Assembly: GCA_039707655.1 (NCBI GenBank)
Contig: CM077676.1
Location: 189,220,936-189,284,935 of the forward strand
DNA length: 64,000 nucleotides
Reading direction: 5' to 3'
From: Elymus sibiricus
Lineage: Eukaryota > Streptophyta > Magnoliopsida > Poales > Poaceae
The translations under genes and the position numbers were made by a program. The notes under the pieces are model-generated. The model was given only the letters and a program-made list of their open reading frames with translations, was not told the origin of the DNA and made no database searches. Shown here one piece after another: positions 11,500-23,282 of the stretch (the first letter of the stretch is position 1; each line of letters begins with the position of its first letter).

Positions 11500-13190
11500 T
11501 GATGTCTACTACACAACTTTTTCTTGTAGACTCGTGTTGGGCCTCCAAGCGTAGAGGTTTGTAGGACAGTAGCAATTTTCCCTCAAGTGGATGACCTAAG
11601 GTTTATCAATCCGTGGGAGGCATAGGATGAAGATGGTCTCTCTCAAACAACCCTGCAACCAAATAACAAAGAGTCTCTTGTGTCCCCAACACACCCAATA
11701 CAATGGTAAATTGTATAGGTGCACTAGTTCAGCGATGAGATGGTGATACAAGTGTAGTATGGATAGTAGATATAGGTTTTTGTAGTGCGAACAAAAAAAC
11801 AGCAAGGTAGCAAGTAACAAAAGTGAGCATAAACGGTATTGCAATGCTTAGAGACAAGGCCTAGGGTTCATACTTTCGCTAGTGCAATCTCTCAACAATG
11901 CTAACATAATTGGATCATATAATCATCCCTCAATGTGCGATAAAGAATCACTCCCAAGTTCCTATTAGCGGAGAACATAAGATAGAAATTGTTTGTAGGG
12001 TACGAAACCACCTCAAAGTTATCCTTTCCGATCGATCTATTGAGCTATTCCTATAAGTGTCACAAACAACCCTAGAGTTCGTACTAAAATAACACCATAT
12101 GATACACATCAACCAACTCTAATGTCACCTAGATACTCTAATGTCACCACAAGTATCCATGAGTTGATTATACGATATGCATCAAACAACTTCATAATCA
12201 TAATATTCAATCCACACAAAGAACTCCAAGGAGCACCCCAAAGTTTCTATCAGAGAAAAGATAATGAAAACGTGCATCAACCCCTATGCATAGATTACTC
12301 CAATGTCACCTCGGGAATCCGCGAGTTGAGTGCCAAAACATATATCAAGTGAATCAATATAATACCCCATTGTCACCATGGGTATTCATATGCAAGACAT
12401 ACTTCAAGTGTTCTCAAATCTGAAATATTCAATCCGACAATAACGAAACCTCAAAGGGAAAAGATTCAATTCATCACAACAAGGATAGAAAGGGAAGAAA
12501 CACCATATGATCCAACTATATTAACAAAGCTCGCGATACATCAAGATCGTGCCAAATCAAGAACACGAGAGAGAGAGAGAGAGAGAGAGATCAAACACAT
12601 AGCTACTGGTACAAACCCTTAGCCCCGAGGGTGAACTACTCCCTCCTCGTCATGGAGACCGCCGGGATGATGAAGATGGCCTCCGGAGATGATTTGCCCC
12701 CTCCGACAGGGTGCCGGAAAAGGGCTGTAGATGAGATCGTGGAGGTACAGAGGCTTGCGGTGGCGTAAAAACTCATCTAGGCTAACTTTTGGGGGTTTCT
12801 GAATATATAGGATTTTTTAGCGTTGGAATCACGCAAAGAGGTGCCACAGGGGGCCCACGAGGCACCAGGGCGCGCCTAGGGGGGGCAGGCGCGCCCAGTT
12901 GGCTCGTGGGGCCCCTGTGGCTCTTTTGCTACTCCTCCGAAGCTTCCTGGGTCTGTTTCCTTCCAAAAAAAATCGTCAAAAAGTTTCGCTGCATTTGGAC
13001 TTCGTTTGATATGGATTTTCTGGAAAACCAAAAACTAGCAGAAAATAGCAACTGGCACTGGGCACTAGGTCAATATGTTAGTCCATGAAAATCATATAAA
13101 ATCCATATAAAAGTGCACCAAAATCATACAAAACTATAATAAACATGGCATGAATACTTCATAAATTATAGATACGTTGGAGACGTATCA
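11500..13190 (-). repeat. Element C 5' LTR
   Basis: 1691 bp, TG...CA. On the minus strand a TATA-like run (tatatatt) lies near 12800-12807, a possible promoter for the element RNA. It is followed by the internal primer-binding site at 11470-11489 and TSD copy 13191-13195 on its outer side. Confidence 0.92.
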
Positions 13191-13229
13191 ACAAGCGGGG
13201 CTGTTGATGACCGTGCGCCGGCAACGCGA
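13191..13229 (+). pseudogene. Antisense gene of element B, exon 2, middle piece
   Basis: This 39-bp island of element B is sandwiched between C and D. Starting with the second ACAAG copy, it keeps the exon 2 frame (T S G A V D D R A P A T R). It ends where the LTR of D begins. Confidence 0.65.
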
Positions 13230-16200
13230 TGTGGCACCCCGGCTCAGAGCAACTGGTTTACCTTGCATTGCCAGCCCAGAGATCAAGTCTTCTGGCAATA
13301 CACAACAACTTGGTACAGAAAACAACCGCTTTATTGATCTCTTAGCAGGAACATAGGTTTACATCTTACATGATAAGCGAGGCCAAGCGGCACACACGGT
13401 GCGGCTGCACTTATGTACATTATTTAGTAGACATAGCAGGGGCCTCGATGGTAAGGGAACTACTACGCGGCAGCGGAACTACGGGGTAGTGGAACTCCAT
13501 TCCACATGGACACTGCTGGGACACGGCCTAGAGCGCGACATACTGCTCGACATCAACTCCTTGCACGGCTTCTCCTGCATCTGGCATGATAAGCCAGATG
13601 GGTACTTTGAATGTACTCGCAAGCTCACAGCAAACAAAACAAGTGCGACAAACAACAACAAGGCATTTAACAGATTTAATGCATGAGCATGATACTACTC
13701 GACATGAGATGTGCGTGAAATATTGCCATGGTCCTCGCGACCAACTTACCATCTCGGGGTTACCGCGTAACCACCGTTCATAACTTACCAACGTGATCCT
13801 CACTTGATCACATTCATACCTTTCATAGTGATCCTCGATCACCATTTCTGCATGTGCCATCTTGTGAATCTTAGTGTGCAAGTTAATTATATCTGTTGAC
13901 CCACGGTGTGACCTACTACGAACTGTGTCCATATCTGAGGATGCGGCTATCAATAGATTATACACTCTGCAGAGGTTAGTACACTGTACCCACACCACGA
14001 AACTCATGGCCTCGTGTTGCCATTCGGGTGGACCAACGACATTCTGACAAAACCAATCTATTGCATGACACTCTCCCGGCCACTCCGACAAACTCCCCTT
14101 TGGGCTATGTCCTGGGTGACCCTGATGTAAACATGTGACATCCGCCACCTCTGTGGCTGCCACCGTCGTGGCCAAACATCAACACTGTCCCAAACGGGGA
14201 CCTTGGTACCATCAAAACTTGGGTCCTCAAGGTTATGACTGCCTACCGGGCCAGGGTAGCGCCAGAGCACAACCTTCCCTCGTAGGAGGTACCGGCGAGA
14301 GGTATGACAATAGACCGCATTAGGGCCTCCCCATCCAGGCAAGTGTGGTTGCACTGGTGAGCTCGATTCGGTGGCACCATGACTCGATCAACAGCATGTT
14401 CAAGTTGGATTATTATCAAGTTTAACTTGAAAAGAAAATGATTCGAGCCATAGTGTGTGAATGGATGCACGGGTCACGATAATGAATGATGAATGCATCA
14501 TACTACCACATGTGCATATGACATGAATCCTACTGCCTACATTAGCAAGTAAACATGCAACCTTCTGCATAATGTCAAAATGACAGAACAACGTCTATGC
14601 AATAAAAGCTATATAGCAAGTTATTTTAAATATTGAGTATATTATGAATTTAATTCAATTAAACCAAAGTCATTGCTATGCCATCCTTGTATATGAATGT
14701 TGTGGCTTGCCTTGGTTCAGAGGAGTGTCACAATACTCCTGGCCTTCTCCAACACAACTAGTTTCCTCTGAAAATATTTTAAATGCAAAAAGAAAATGTC
14801 ACATAACACTGTTTATTGTACCAGAAATTCTCAACAGCAAGAAAAATTCTGAAATTTGGCATACAGAAACTTTGGGATTTTATAAACCAGTAGAAAAAAG
14901 AATCATCTCATTTGGACTTATGGATAAAAAGTTATGGCTGGTCAAAGATGGATTGAACCTGGTCAAAATTTCTGTTTAACTGATTTAAACCGAAAATCCA
15001 GAAGTGGCCACGTCGAATACGTATTCGGCGATTACGTCTTCCCTCATACCGCTTCAGGAGCGAGAGAGAGAGAATGACAGGTGGGGCCCTGGTTCTGTTT
15101 TAAACGAGAGAGAGAGGGAACAGGGCCTGGCGGCTCTGTCGCCGGCGTTTCTCCGGCGAGGAGACGTCGGCGATCACCGGAGAGAGGGGGAATGGGACCA
15201 GCTCGGCGAGACGGTCACGCACGTACCCGAAGCTCGAGCTGAGGAGGTTGGACGGCGTCGCGGCGATCCTCTCCAGAGACGGCGGCGGCGGAGCTGATCG
15301 GGATCGACGTTTCCGGCGACAATCCGGCGAGCTCTTGGTACCGTCGTGCTCAGGAGGTTGCTACGGTCTCAGGGGTGGCAGTGGTTGGAGCTGAGGTGGA
15401 CTAGAATGAGTGCTCGAAGGAGAGGGATTCGCGGCCGTCGCTGGCGAGGTTTGAAGGCCAGAGGCCTTCCCGGCGTTGCCAGCAGCTACTAGGGCTCGAT
15501 TTGAGGTCAGTGGTGAGGTTTGGGATGGCTAGAACGAGCGGGGGAGTGCTCTATTTATAGGAGGAGGCGAGGCAATGCTCGGGCTCCGCCGGAGTTGAGC
15601 GGCAGGGCGAACTGGGGGCGGTGAGGACTCGGGTGAGCTCGGGGACGACGCGGGCGAGGCCAAGCATAGTGCACGCACGCGGGCTCGAGCGCAGGCGCAC
15701 TAAGGGGAACAGGGGCGCGCGTGCAAGCCAGTGTACCGGAAGCTAGTGCCGTGGCCGCTTCCGGCATGCCTCCTACCGGTGTCGGGGAGGGTCAGAGAGG
15801 GGATAGGTGGAAGAATGGGAGTGCTCGGAGTGGACTAGACATGCTGTGGTGGCACGAGGGGAGAGGTTGGACGGCGGCCGATCGAACCCGACGGGCAGAG
15901 CGCGTGCGTTGCACCATGCCCGCACGCGGTCACCGCGTGCATTGGCATGCAGAGTGCTTTTGGCGCTGCCACCCCATGTCCTAGGTGTTGTCCCTTCAAC
16001 GCTTTGCCAAGGAATGCGTTGGGCTTGCCAAATGGTGCATTGGAGGTGACTGGAGCTAGAGAGAAAGTTTCTGGACAGAAACTTGCTCCAAGCACTGGGG
16101 ACAAATGGCTGGGATTCTTGGGCTGATTTTAGGCGTTTAAGCATCACTTAGGAGGGTGACCAAGTGGTAAAAATTTCAGCTAAAAAGGATCAAGGAAAAA

Positions 16201-16620
16201 TATAGTTGCTTCACAATGTGCTCTTTCTGACCAGAAGCAAAAACATTTTCCTTGGCTGAAATTTTCCAAATGACCATGGGATATTTTTGCATAGGAAGGT
16301 GAGGCATGATCCCAAGAATATTTGGGAATTTTCTTGGAATTTTTAGAGCAGTAAAAATAGGGGTTGCTTCATAGCTTAGTGAGAAAAAGAGCATTTTCAG
16401 GGAGAGAATGAATATAATGCCATTAAATAAAAATATCCAATGGCATTATTTTGAGAGGGATGAGGTCTAGAGAGGGTTTAAGGACGAAAGAACCCACTTG
16501 GAAGAAAATCAAAAATAAATCCAAGTGGTAAGTCCAAAAGAAATGACAGAAAACCGCAAATGCAAATAGAATATTCAATAAATCCAAATAAAAGAAAAAG
16601 GCAAAATCCAGGGTGTTACA
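13230..16620 (-). repeat. Element D 3' LTR (3391 bp)
   Basis: It runs from TGTGGCACC to GGTGTTACA on the plus strand, i.e. TGTAACACC...CCACA in element direction, with polypurine tract 16621-16634 just outside. The part from 15000 to 16000 is GC-rich. Many short frames cross it, none with a recognisable domain. Confidence 0.8.
15551..15560 (-). promoter_or_regulatory. TATA box of element D LTR
   Basis: The minus strand reads ctataaatag inside the LTR, oriented to drive transcription toward the U5 end. Start position is inferred at about 30 bp beyond it. Confidence 0.5.
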
Positions 16621-18052
16621 AACCTCCCCCCTTAGGATGAATCTCGTCCTCGAGATTCGGTTGCTCAGGAAACAAATATGGGTATGCAGTCCTTAAGAAA
16701 TCCGCTCTTTCCCAGGTAGCCTCATCTTCGGTGTGGTGTTCCCATTGGACCTTGTAAAACTTTATAGTTTTGCTGCGGGTGACTTTGTCCATTTCTTCCT
16801 AGATTCTCAAGGGTTTCTCCTCGTATGTTAAATCTTTGGCAAGCTCCAGTTCTGCCATATCCGTCTGTTTTGCGGGTGGTGCGATGCATTTTCGTAGCTG
16901 AGACACGTGGAACACATCATGCACCTCGGATAGCTCGGGAGGTAATTCTAACTGATAAGCCACTTTACCAACTCGGGTCATAACTGGAAACGGACCGATG
17001 TATCTTGGTGCGAGCTTTCCCCGGGTGTGAAACCTTTTAACTCCTTTCATGGGGGTAACTCGGAGATAGGCATATTCACCTGGTTCGAAGCTGATCTGCC
17101 TGTGCTTTGAGTCATAGTAATTCTTCTGACGAGATTTTGCCACTTGCGGTCTGTCTTGAATTTCTTTGACTTGCTTTTCTGCTTCCATCATCAAATCAGT
17201 CCCGAAGATTCGGCTGTCTCCTGTCTGAGACCAGTTCAGCGGGGTACGGCACTTACGTCCATATAGAGCCTGAAAAGGTGACATCTTGAGGCTAGTCTGG
17301 TAGCCGTTGTTGTAAGAGAACTCAGCGTATGGCAGGCTGTCTTCCCATTTGGGTCCATGAGCAAGAGCGCATGCCCAAAGCATATCTTCCAAGATTTGAT
17401 TTACCCGCTCTGTCTGTCCGTCTGTCTGCGGGTGATAAGCGGTGCTATGCTTTAAAGCGGTTCCCAAGGCTTGGTGTAGACGTAGCCAGAATGCCGAGGT
17501 AAACAAAGATCCTCGGTCTGAAGTGATAGTCCTTGGGACCCCATGCAGACTGACAATCCTGGATACGTAGAGTTGAGCGAGTTGATCTGCACGGTAAGTT
17601 GTCCTTATTGGAATAAAGTGGGCCACCTTGGTGAGCATGTCGACCACGACCCATCTGGCATTGTTGCCTCGTGGTGTCCTTGGTAATCCCATGATAAAGT
17701 CCATGCAGATATCGTCCCATTTCCATTGTGGAACGGGCAAGGGTTGAAGTAGACCGGCTGGTTTCTGGTGTTCAGCCTTCATCCTGTTGCATATGTCGCA
17801 ACATGCGATGTAATAGGCGATTTCTTTCTTCATACCTTCCCACCAGAATGTTTGCTTCAAGTCTTGATACATTTTAGTGCCTCCGGGATGAATAGAATAT
17901 GCGGACTCGTGAGCTTCCTTCAGAATCTTTTGCTTTAATTCCCCGAGGTCCGGTACACAGACTCGATCCCGGAATCGGAGTGTACCTTTGTCATCAATGT
18001 TGAAATTTGGCGTCTTCCCTTCTCGTACTTGTGCCATTATCTTGAGTAACAT
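16616..18052 (-). pseudogene. Element D integrase and chromodomain
   Basis: The 417-codon open part starts at 18052 in a different frame from the RT part; a frameshift and stops occupy 18053-18128. Residues 48-88 form the HHCC zinc-binding module (H48, H55, C85, C88). The catalytic triad D118, D179 and E215 is intact with 35 residues between the last two. The GPF/HVSQL region follows (AYLRVTPMKGV, GPFPVMTRVG, VFHVSQLRKC). A TAG at about 16799 separates it from a chromodomain-like tail (FYKVQWEHHTEDEATWE) that stays in frame to a TAA at 16616-16618, reaching the LTR. Chromodomains direct integration into heterochromatin. The frameshift and stop make it inactive. Confidence 0.88.
16621..16634 (-). 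other. Element D polypurine tract
   Basis: The minus strand reads taaggggggaggtt directly before the 3' LTR, the primer site for plus-strand DNA synthesis. Confidence 0.75.
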
Positions 18053-18128
18053 AGGGTCACTAGGTTGAGCCTTTCGAATTTCGTCTTCCAGAGTAGGGGT
18101 TACTTCCAGGGTGACCGAGCAAATTGCA

Positions 18129-20552
18129 TCACAAGATCATATTGAGCTGAGCTATTTCTTCTTGAAGTGCTGGGTGCAAACGCTCGATTAAGGAGTTTGC
18201 GGTAGCCGGTTTGCGACTCAGGGCATCGGCGACCACATTGGCTTTTCCTGGGTGGTAGTTGATACCCAGGTCATAGTATTTGACCAACTCAAGCCATCTT
18301 CTTTGTCGGAGGTTCAAGTCCGGTTGCGTGAATATATATTTGAGACTCTTGTGGTCGGTGTAGATTTGGCATCGTTTTCCAATGATGTAATGCCTCCAAA
18401 TCTTTAAGGCATGAACCACAACTGCCATCTCTAAGTCATGGGCAGGATAATTTTCCTCATGGGGTCGGAGCTGTCTTGATGCATAAGCCACGACCTTTCC
18501 ATCTTGCATAAGAACACACCCAATGCCACGCATGGATGCATCGCAATAGATGTCGAAGCTCCGGTAGATATCTGGTAGAGTCAACACTGGAGCGGTGGTC
18601 AAGCGAGTCTTCAGCTCATTGAAACTGTCCTCACATGCTTCTGTCCATATAAACTTCTGATTCTTATTGAGTAGTTCCGTCATCGGCTTTGCAATCTTTG
18701 AGAAACCTTCGATGAAGCGACGGTAATAGCCTGCTAGACCCAAGAAACTCCTGATTTCTGTTACTGAAACAGGTGTCCTCCATTTCAGGACTTCTGTAAC
18801 TTTGCTTTGATCCACTGCCACTCCTTGAGCGGAAAGAGTATGCCCAAGGAATCCCACTTCCTTAAGCCAAAATTCACATTTGCTGAACTTGGCGTAGAGT
18901 TGATGAGCGCGTAATCGTTCCAACACTGCTCGGAGATGTTGCTTGTGCTCCTCTTCACTTTTGGAATATATGAGGATGTCATCAATGAACACCACTACAA
19001 ACTTGTCCAAGAAGTCCATGAACACCTTGTTCATCATGTGCATGAAGAATGCAGGAGCGTTGGTCAGCCCAAATGACATGACCGTATACTCGTACAGCCC
19101 GTACCGTGTAGTGAATGTTGTCTTGGGAATATCTTCTTTTCTTATTTTTAGCCGGTGATACCCGGTGCGCAAGTCAATCTTGGAGAACACTTGAGCTCCG
19201 CTGAGTTGATCGAACAAATCATCAATCCTGGGCAGCGGGTATTTATTCTTAATTGTGACATCATTGAGAGCATGGTAGTCAATACACATCCGAAGACTGC
19301 CGTCTTTCTTGCTCACGAATATTGCAGGTGCACCCCAAGGGGATGAGCTGGGGCGAATATATCCTTTTTGGAGCATATCATCCAATTGCTTCTTCAACTG
19401 CACTAGTTCAGACGAAGGCATTCGATAATATTTCTTGTAAATTGGTGCTGTTCCGGGCACAAGCTCAATGGAAAATTCAAGCTCTCGATCAGGAGGCATG
19501 CCTGGTAGTTCATCTGGAAATACATCTGGGAATTCATAGACCACTGGGACTAGATTCATCTCTGTAGCAATGGCAGCATAAACCATCCCTTTCTTTGGTA
19601 TGGCTCGACCAGCATAAAATCGAGCGGACTGACCGGAGGGGTTTATAAGCGTGACTTCTCTTGTTGCGCAGTTAATGCAAACCTGGTGTCTTGTCAACCA
19701 ATCCATCCCCAAAATAATATCCAATGTGGGAGACTCAATGGATACCAGTGATGTGGGGAAGATGACTCCATAGATTGATATTTTCAGTCCTCGGCATACA
19801 ATATTTGTCCTGAGCCTGTATCCGGGGGATTGTACCACCATAGCTTTGTCCAAAAGAGTATAGGAAAGGCGATGTTGGGCAACAAAACTCCGCGAAATAA
19901 AAGAATGGGAAGCCTCGGAATCGAATAAAATTGTTGCAGGTATGTCATTAACAGGAAACATACCAATGACCACATCGGGAACTTCAGAGGCTTCTTCGGC
20001 GGAGATGTGATGAACTTGCCCTTGAATATACCTCCGTTTGGGGAATTGCCCCACATAGTTGACTTGAGGCTTCAGGTTGGCTGTTGGCTTGCCGTTCTTG
20101 GGACACTGTCTAGCGTAATGCCCAGTCTGTCCGCATGTGAAACAGGCATTGTTACGCTGACAGTCTTCCTTATTTGGCTTGGCGACCAAAGTCTTGATCT
20201 GACTTTCATTCTTGATGTTCCCCTGCTGCCAAGTTGGCTTAAATTCAAACTGAGGTTGCTGCCAAGTACGAACCTTCTGAAAGACTTGCCCTTCCTTCTT
20301 GGGTTCAAACTTGCGTTTGCGGTCCTCATAAGCAGTTTTATGGTCATTAACCAGTTTGTGTTCCCTTTCGGCAATGAGCGCCTTGTTCACCAAAGTTTGA
20401 AAATCGGGGAAATCCAGCATGCTGAGTGCACATCGAAGGGTAAGGTTGAGTCCTCCGAGGAACCGATCTATCTTCCGTTCTTCGGTGGCCACATCATGAG
20501 TGGAGTAACGGGCCAAGTGATTGAACTTGTTTAAATATTCACTTACAGTCAA
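18129..20552 (-). pseudogene. Element D gag C-terminus, protease, reverse transcriptase and RNase H
   Basis: An 807-residue open frame. Residues 1-130 are the end of gag; C137, C140, H145 and C150 form a CCHC knuckle. The aspartic protease begins at about 205, but its active-site D-S-G is D-S-E (E213), which should inactivate it. RT spans about 370-550 with the catalytic FIDD at 522-525. RNase H follows (D671, E708, D733) with the ADALSRK tail. The frame ends at 18129 before integrase. Upstream it joins the gag start only through a one-base deletion near 20585. Coding capacity is otherwise well preserved. Confidence 0.9.
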
Positions 20553-21075
20553 GGTCCCTTGGGTAAGAGTAAGAAATTCTCGCTGCTTACCTTCATGATG
20601 CCGGCAGGAATGTGATACTTGCGGAATTTGTCTTTGAATTTATCCCAAGTAATCTCGTCTTCAGCAGGCCACATAACTTTGTCATTGTCCCACCATATGG
20701 CAGCCGGGCCTTCTAGGTAATGAGTGACGAAGGGTACCTTGTCAGCATCTTCAGTGCGAGCAATTTCCAGCTTCTTCTCAATGGTCCTCAACCAATCATC
20801 GGTTTCCATCGGGTCCACTGCTTGACTGAAACTTGGCGGTTTGGTCCTCTGAAAGTCTGACAGCTTGGAGTGATTACCATTGTGATTATTCTGACCAACC
20901 ATAGTCTGCATGCTTCTCAGGAATTCCATCAGGTCTTGGTTTCTCTTCTCCTCAAACATCCGCATAATCTGCTCTGTCGTGGGTGCTTGAGGTGGAGGAG
21001 GTGGTGGCTGATATGGTTCCGGAGAATGTCCTGCTTGCCTGGCGGATCGACGAACTAGAGTATCGTTGACACCAT
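20549..21075 (-). pseudogene. Element D gag N-terminus
   Basis: The likely ATG is at 21075. A frameshift near 21060 precedes a proline-rich stretch (PEPYQPPPPPPQ) and then the retrotransposon gag domain from 20965 (FLRSMQTMVG, then YLEGPAAIWWDN and [10 protein letters not shown]). Near 20585 a one-base loss shifts the frame; the correct frame resumes in the 807-residue ORF (TVSEYLNKF). The element stops just upstream of this ATG. Confidence 0.8.
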
Positions 21076-21093
21076 GACAGTTACTGCCACACC

Positions 21094-22563
21094 TTGTCTT
21101 CCAATACTATCATGCCGAACCCCGACAACCAACCAGCAGCGTCAACCTTGCAGATCTCGTCAAGCAACTTGGCGCTAATCACTTCTCAGCGTGAATCTGG
21201 AGCCCCCAGCTCATCTGGCGCCGCGAGGCTAAACTTTGATGAAGAAATAGCCCGGATTCTGCTCCCCCTGACCCAGAGAACCGGCGAGGCCACTGATGCA
21301 ACTAACAGTGCCGAAGATCTTGCTTTCATGGAGATCATGACCGTCGGGTTCAAAGGAGTCCAGGAAAGATACAACCAGAGGTGGAACAGGGTCCAGGAAG
21401 AGCGCAAGGCTACGGATCTGGTTGACCAGAAGCTGAAGAAGAAAGCGGACGAGCTACGCACATGGTATAATGAGCAGGCCCGCAACCTTGTAAGGCAGGA
21501 GGAAAAGCTTAACGCTGCTAAGGATGAAGCGGCAATCCGCGATGGCAAGTTGGCGGAGCGCGAGGCGCTGCTCAACACCAAGGAGAGAGACCTTGCCGCA
21601 TGAGAGGGAGCCCTTGCCGCCACTCTCCGTGGTAAGGATGAAGTGATTGAGAAACTCCTTGAGCGGAGGACGCAAGAGCTAGAGAAGAATCACAAGGATA
21701 CCGTCGAAACCCAAGCTCGAGATAGCGCCTCCAAGCTCAAGGAGGCTTCCGACAAAGTCGCCGCCGCTGCTGCCGCCAAGACGGAGTTGGAGTCCCAAAT
21801 GGCCAAGTTGAGGGAAGATCTTGCCGGAAGCGGCAAAGAAGTCGAGAATCTTAAGGACGAAGCGCTGAAGGAAGCCCGCACTCTAGGGGACTTGCAAACG
21901 CAGCTGTCGTCTAAGAATCAAGATCTCGACGCCGCCGGAAAGACAATTGGGGATCTGAAATCTCAATTGGCCACCTTGGTAACGAACTTGGAATCCGCCA
22001 AGGAGAGGGAGAGGGTCTTGACGGAGAAGCTGGAGAAGGAAGAGGCCTTGAAGAAGGATGCCGAAAACAACTACACCCAACTGCATCACAACCTCTCCCT
22101 CTGGATCGGCAGGCTGGTCAATGCTGCTGAGCGCATCTCTTCCCAGATCGCCGTCATGGACATGAGGAGCTGGGGCTTCACTGTCAACGACAAGGAGGCC
22201 ACCAGCGTCAGACTGACCAAGTTCTTCGAGGGGCTCATTGACGCCTTGAAGACGTATCATGAGGACAGGTCCGCTTCATTCGCTGATGAATCCCAGAAGT
22301 TTGCGCGTGAAGTTGTATACAGGGTGTTGCTCAAAATCGCCCATCGCAATCCTGGCCTCGATCTCTCCGGGGTCTTCAGGAAGCTGTCGGAGAACACCGA
22401 CGTCACTGCCGTCGACAAGATTGCTGCTCCTCTCGCCGACAAGGTTCTCAAATTCCCAGGATCCAGGGCGGTCGTCGGGACTGAGCTTGTCGTTATATCC
22501 ATCGCTGTGCTGTCATGTAAAAGATACATTCGATCTTACGTTAGATCTGCACTGCTTTCGTGA
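21094..22563 (+). pseudogene. Antisense gene of element B, exon 2, last piece (coiled coil)
   Basis: The frame opens directly beside the broken end of element D and runs to a TGA at 22561-22563, interrupted once by TGA at 21601 (probably from CGA). From about codon 90 to 330 it is a long Lys/Glu/Ala-rich coiled coil with heptad-like spacing. A compact region follows (LSLWIGRLVNAAERI, then WGFTVNDKEATSVR). This is the C-terminal half of the protein begun at 2666. The final residues may include unspliced intron. Its function is unknown. Confidence 0.72.
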
Positions 22564-23282
22564 TGTAATATAACTTATGCCGACGGAATGAATGTGTGCC
22601 GTTCCCCTCGTTTCATTTTGTCTTTGTATGATTGTGCTCCCTACGCTGTTCAGAAACTTGCCGGTGCGTACGCTTGCCGCGAGCGCTTTGAGAAGCAGGT
22701 CCTTAGCAGCTTGCTGGAAGTGCCGCCACCGGCAAGGCGACTTGCCGGGCCAGAACGCAGCTGCTAAGCTTGCCGAGCGGACTCGAGGCAAACTAGAGCG
22801 CGAACTGACCGCGACAAGGTTCCTCCGCGTGCAGGTTTCTCATACAAACACAGAATCGTTCAAGGGAAATAGCGAATGTAACGAGAAAAAAGTTTCAAAG
22901 TTTTTCAACTTAGCTTTTTCTGTACTGCTTCTCTTGTCATTTGAAATGATCACTTGAACGTCATTAAAATGGTACCCCATCTCCCCCATCTCCACTCCCC
23001 CCGGGAAACTTGCATGTGAGGGACCCTTCTGTCCTTTTAAGAAAAAGAAAGAAGAGAAAAGAGTGGTTTGGGAACCTTGACGGTTCATCAGCCATTCCAT
23101 ACAAACTAAAGTGTAAATCACAACATCACATGCATTCATATATAAATGAATATGTATGAAGAGTTATGAAACACTTAGCTTTATTATGCACAGGATCTGC
23201 GCCTGGCTTTGTACAAAGGGTTACAAGTCTTGCCGACAAAGCTTGTACAAAAGGGGTTGCCGGGAGGCCCGGCAACCGCGCC
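22564..23282. other. Element B spacer between antisense gene and pol
   Basis: About 720 bp. It contains TTGCCGG motif clusters (22660-22780) typical of element B, and an AT-rich part around 22900-23160. No ORF on either strand shows a domain. It is where the two converging transcription units of element B would end. Confidence 0.5.

Larger units (their letters stand above)
4715..13190 (-). mobile_element. Element C: non-autonomous gypsy-type LTR retrotransposon (Sabrina/WHAM-like)
   Basis: This is a complete 8476-bp element in minus orientation, flanked by ACAAG. Its LTRs are 1640 and 1691 bp and begin, read in element direction, with TGATACGTCTCC. It has a tRNA-Asp-type primer-binding site, a polypurine tract and one gag-like ORF. 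No protease, RT or integrase is present, so it must borrow them. About 45 LTR differences were counted by eye (2.8%), younger than host element B, as nesting requires. The LTR start and the 3' noncoding blocks are shared with element A, so A-type elements are plausible helpers. The family name is inferred, not searched. Confidence 0.9.
13230..21092 (-). mobile_element. Element D: Tekay/Del-type chromovirus lacking its 5' LTR
   Basis: In minus orientation, a 3391-bp 3' LTR (13230-16620, TG...CA) follows a purine-rich tract and a full gag-PR-RT-RNaseH-INT-chromodomain region. The element ends abruptly at about 21092, a few bases upstream of the gag ATG. No 5' LTR or primer-binding site is present. 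The left flank CGCGA is not repeated on the right, so the 5' end was lost by truncation or deletion after or during insertion. It interrupts the antisense gene of element B. The chromodomain and RT type place it in the Tekay/Del clade of chromoviruses. Confidence 0.85.

Noticed and set aside
15004..16147. Several ORFs of 80-124 residues
   Set aside because: All lie in the 3' LTR of element D, GC-rich, with no domain.
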